From JANRKF01 sp964519595 (GTDB lineage Bacteria > Pseudomonadota > Alphaproteobacteria > Rickettsiales > SXRF01): DNA of 5,178 nt. The notes below the pieces were generated by a model that was not told the DNA's origin, made no database searches, and was given only the letters and a program-made list of their open reading frames with translations. Position numbers and translations under genes: made by a program. Of this stretch, positions 4,595 to 5,178 are shown in pieces; position 1 is the first letter of the stretch, and every line of letters starts with the position of its first letter. Location: the NCBI GenBank assembly GCA_964519595.1, contig CAZFJN010000068.1, positions 1 through 5,178 on the forward strand, written 5' to 3'.

Positions 4595-5178
4595 GACAAT
4601 GTCTTATGGTTGTTATTGTGGTCGTTATTGTGGTTGTTATTATGGTCGTTAGAATGTTTGCTGATATTGATTATTTCCTGCTCGGTTACGATAGAATCAA
4701 GCCGGACATCATGTGCATCATGTGGCAGCTTATCAACTTCCTGAAATGAGAAGGCAATTCCAACTGCCTGCAGCAACGGATTGTTTTTTCGCATATGTGC
4801 AAGAGTTGCATCATAATAACCGCCGCCATAGCCAAGGCGAATTCCGCTGCGATCAAAGGCCAGCAGCGGTATCCAGAGAATATCAGGAACTAACTCAGTT
4901 TCACTATCCGGCACATGAATTCCAAAAGCGCCGATTTTTAACGCCATTTTAGGACGCCATTCCAGAAAATGCATAATTTTTTCCGGATCAGAAATTGAAG
5001 GCAGACACAAACGATATTTCCGATCATGACAGGAAAGCAAAGCATGAGCTATATCAACTTCGCCGCGCATGGCCTTATATCCAGCAATAATACTATGTTT
5101 TGGCAGAGAAGAAGCCAATAGCCTCGCACAAATATATTCAGAAGCAGAACCACGCTCGGCAACTGATAACTCATAACG
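4591..5178 (-). CDS. 5-formyltetrahydrofolate cyclo-ligase (5,10-methenyl-THF synthetase), start outside window
   Basis: This cytoplasmic ATP-dependent enzyme converts 5-formyltetrahydrofolate to 5,10-methenyltetrahydrofolate and so returns a storage or inhibitory folate to one-carbon metabolism. 195 residues are visible; the frame is open to the right edge and the true start lies beyond it, so the internal TTG at 5118 is not the start. The visible part begins near the usual N-terminal helix (ELSVAERGSASEYICARLLAS). It continues with GYKAMRGEVDI, then VPDILWIPLLAFDRSGIRLGYGGGYYDATL, whose LGYGGGYYD (115-123) is the family hallmark, then AVGIAFSFQEVDKLP and HDVRLDSIVTE (156-166), where homologues normally end. 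Here it runs on into a His/Asn-rich tail (about 174-195) encoded by 12-bp repeats. The stop overlaps the ymdB start by ATGA, forming a two-gene operon. The bacterial names ygfA/fau also apply to this family. Confidence 0.95.
   Translation of the reverse strand, partial: RYELSVAERGSASEYICARLLASSLPKHSIIAGYKAMRGEVDIAHALLSCHDRKYRLCLPSISDPEKIMHFLEWRPKMALKIGAFGIHVPDSETELVPDILWIPLLAFDRSGIRLGYGGGYYDATLAHMRKNNPLLQAVGIAFSFQEVDKLPHDAHDVRLDSIVTEQEIINISKHSNDHNNNHNNDHNNNHKTLS
4607..4654. repeat. Four 12-bp tandem repeats encoding a His/Asn-rich cyclo-ligase tail
   Basis: Four head-to-tail units, TGGTTGTTATTG (4607), TGGTCGTTATTG (4619), TGGTTGTTATTA (4631) and TGGTCGTTAGAA (4643), alternate T and C at position 5, giving a 24-bp higher-order period. 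On the minus strand they encode alternating Asn-Asp-His-Asn and Asn-Asn-His-Asn blocks at the C-terminus of 5-formyltetrahydrofolate cyclo-ligase, beyond the conserved fold. The array ends 12 bases before the ymdB start codon, so copy number could also affect ymdB translation initiation. Confidence 0.88.

Overview
The window looks like chromosomal DNA from a bacterium of moderate-to-low G+C, most likely an alphaproteobacterium. This is inferred from one tightly coupled gene pair, 5-formyltetrahydrofolate cyclo-ligase followed by a YmdB-type (TIGR00282) metallophosphoesterase. From memory, that pairing is common in alphaproteobacteria. No database search was possible, so the taxonomic call is tentative.

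Layout. (1) The minus strand from 2012 to the left edge encodes the N-terminal ~670 residues of the mismatch-repair ATPase MutS. The window edge cuts it inside the Walker A motif. (2) A divergent, AT-rich spacer (2013-2208) is dominated by tandem 15-bp repeats and holds a perfect inverted repeat. (3) On the plus strand, 2209-3168 encodes a full-length UDP-glucuronate decarboxylase (UDP-xylose synthase). A perfect 14-bp hairpin covers its last codons and almost all of its stop codon. (4) A convergent spacer (3169-3239) consists largely of 12-bp tandem repeats. (5) On the minus strand, 3680-3240 encodes a small, unrecognised, probably exported protein. (6) An AT-rich spacer (3681-3805) follows. 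(7) Minus-strand ymdB-like phosphodiesterase (4594-3806) is preceded by the 5-formyltetrahydrofolate cyclo-ligase gene (right edge to 4591). These two overlap by ATGA and are probably translationally coupled.

The genes do not form a single pathway. MutS is DNA repair, UDP-xylose synthase makes a sugar nucleotide for surface or exopolysaccharide, cyclo-ligase is folate one-carbon metabolism, and YmdB is a metal-dependent phosphodiesterase. Apart from the coupled cyclo-ligase/ymdB pair they look like independent units.

The most unusual signal is architectural. At least six short tandem arrays with unrelated sequences all have unit lengths of 12 or 15 bp, which are multiples of 3, and all sit at gene edges: the MutS N-terminus, the mutS/uxs spacer (two), the 3' end of the exported-protein gene including a duplicated stop codon, the spacer beyond it, and the cyclo-ligase C-terminus. 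No mobile element, CRISPR array, tRNA or rRNA was seen, and there is no stretch over 300 bases without a gene.
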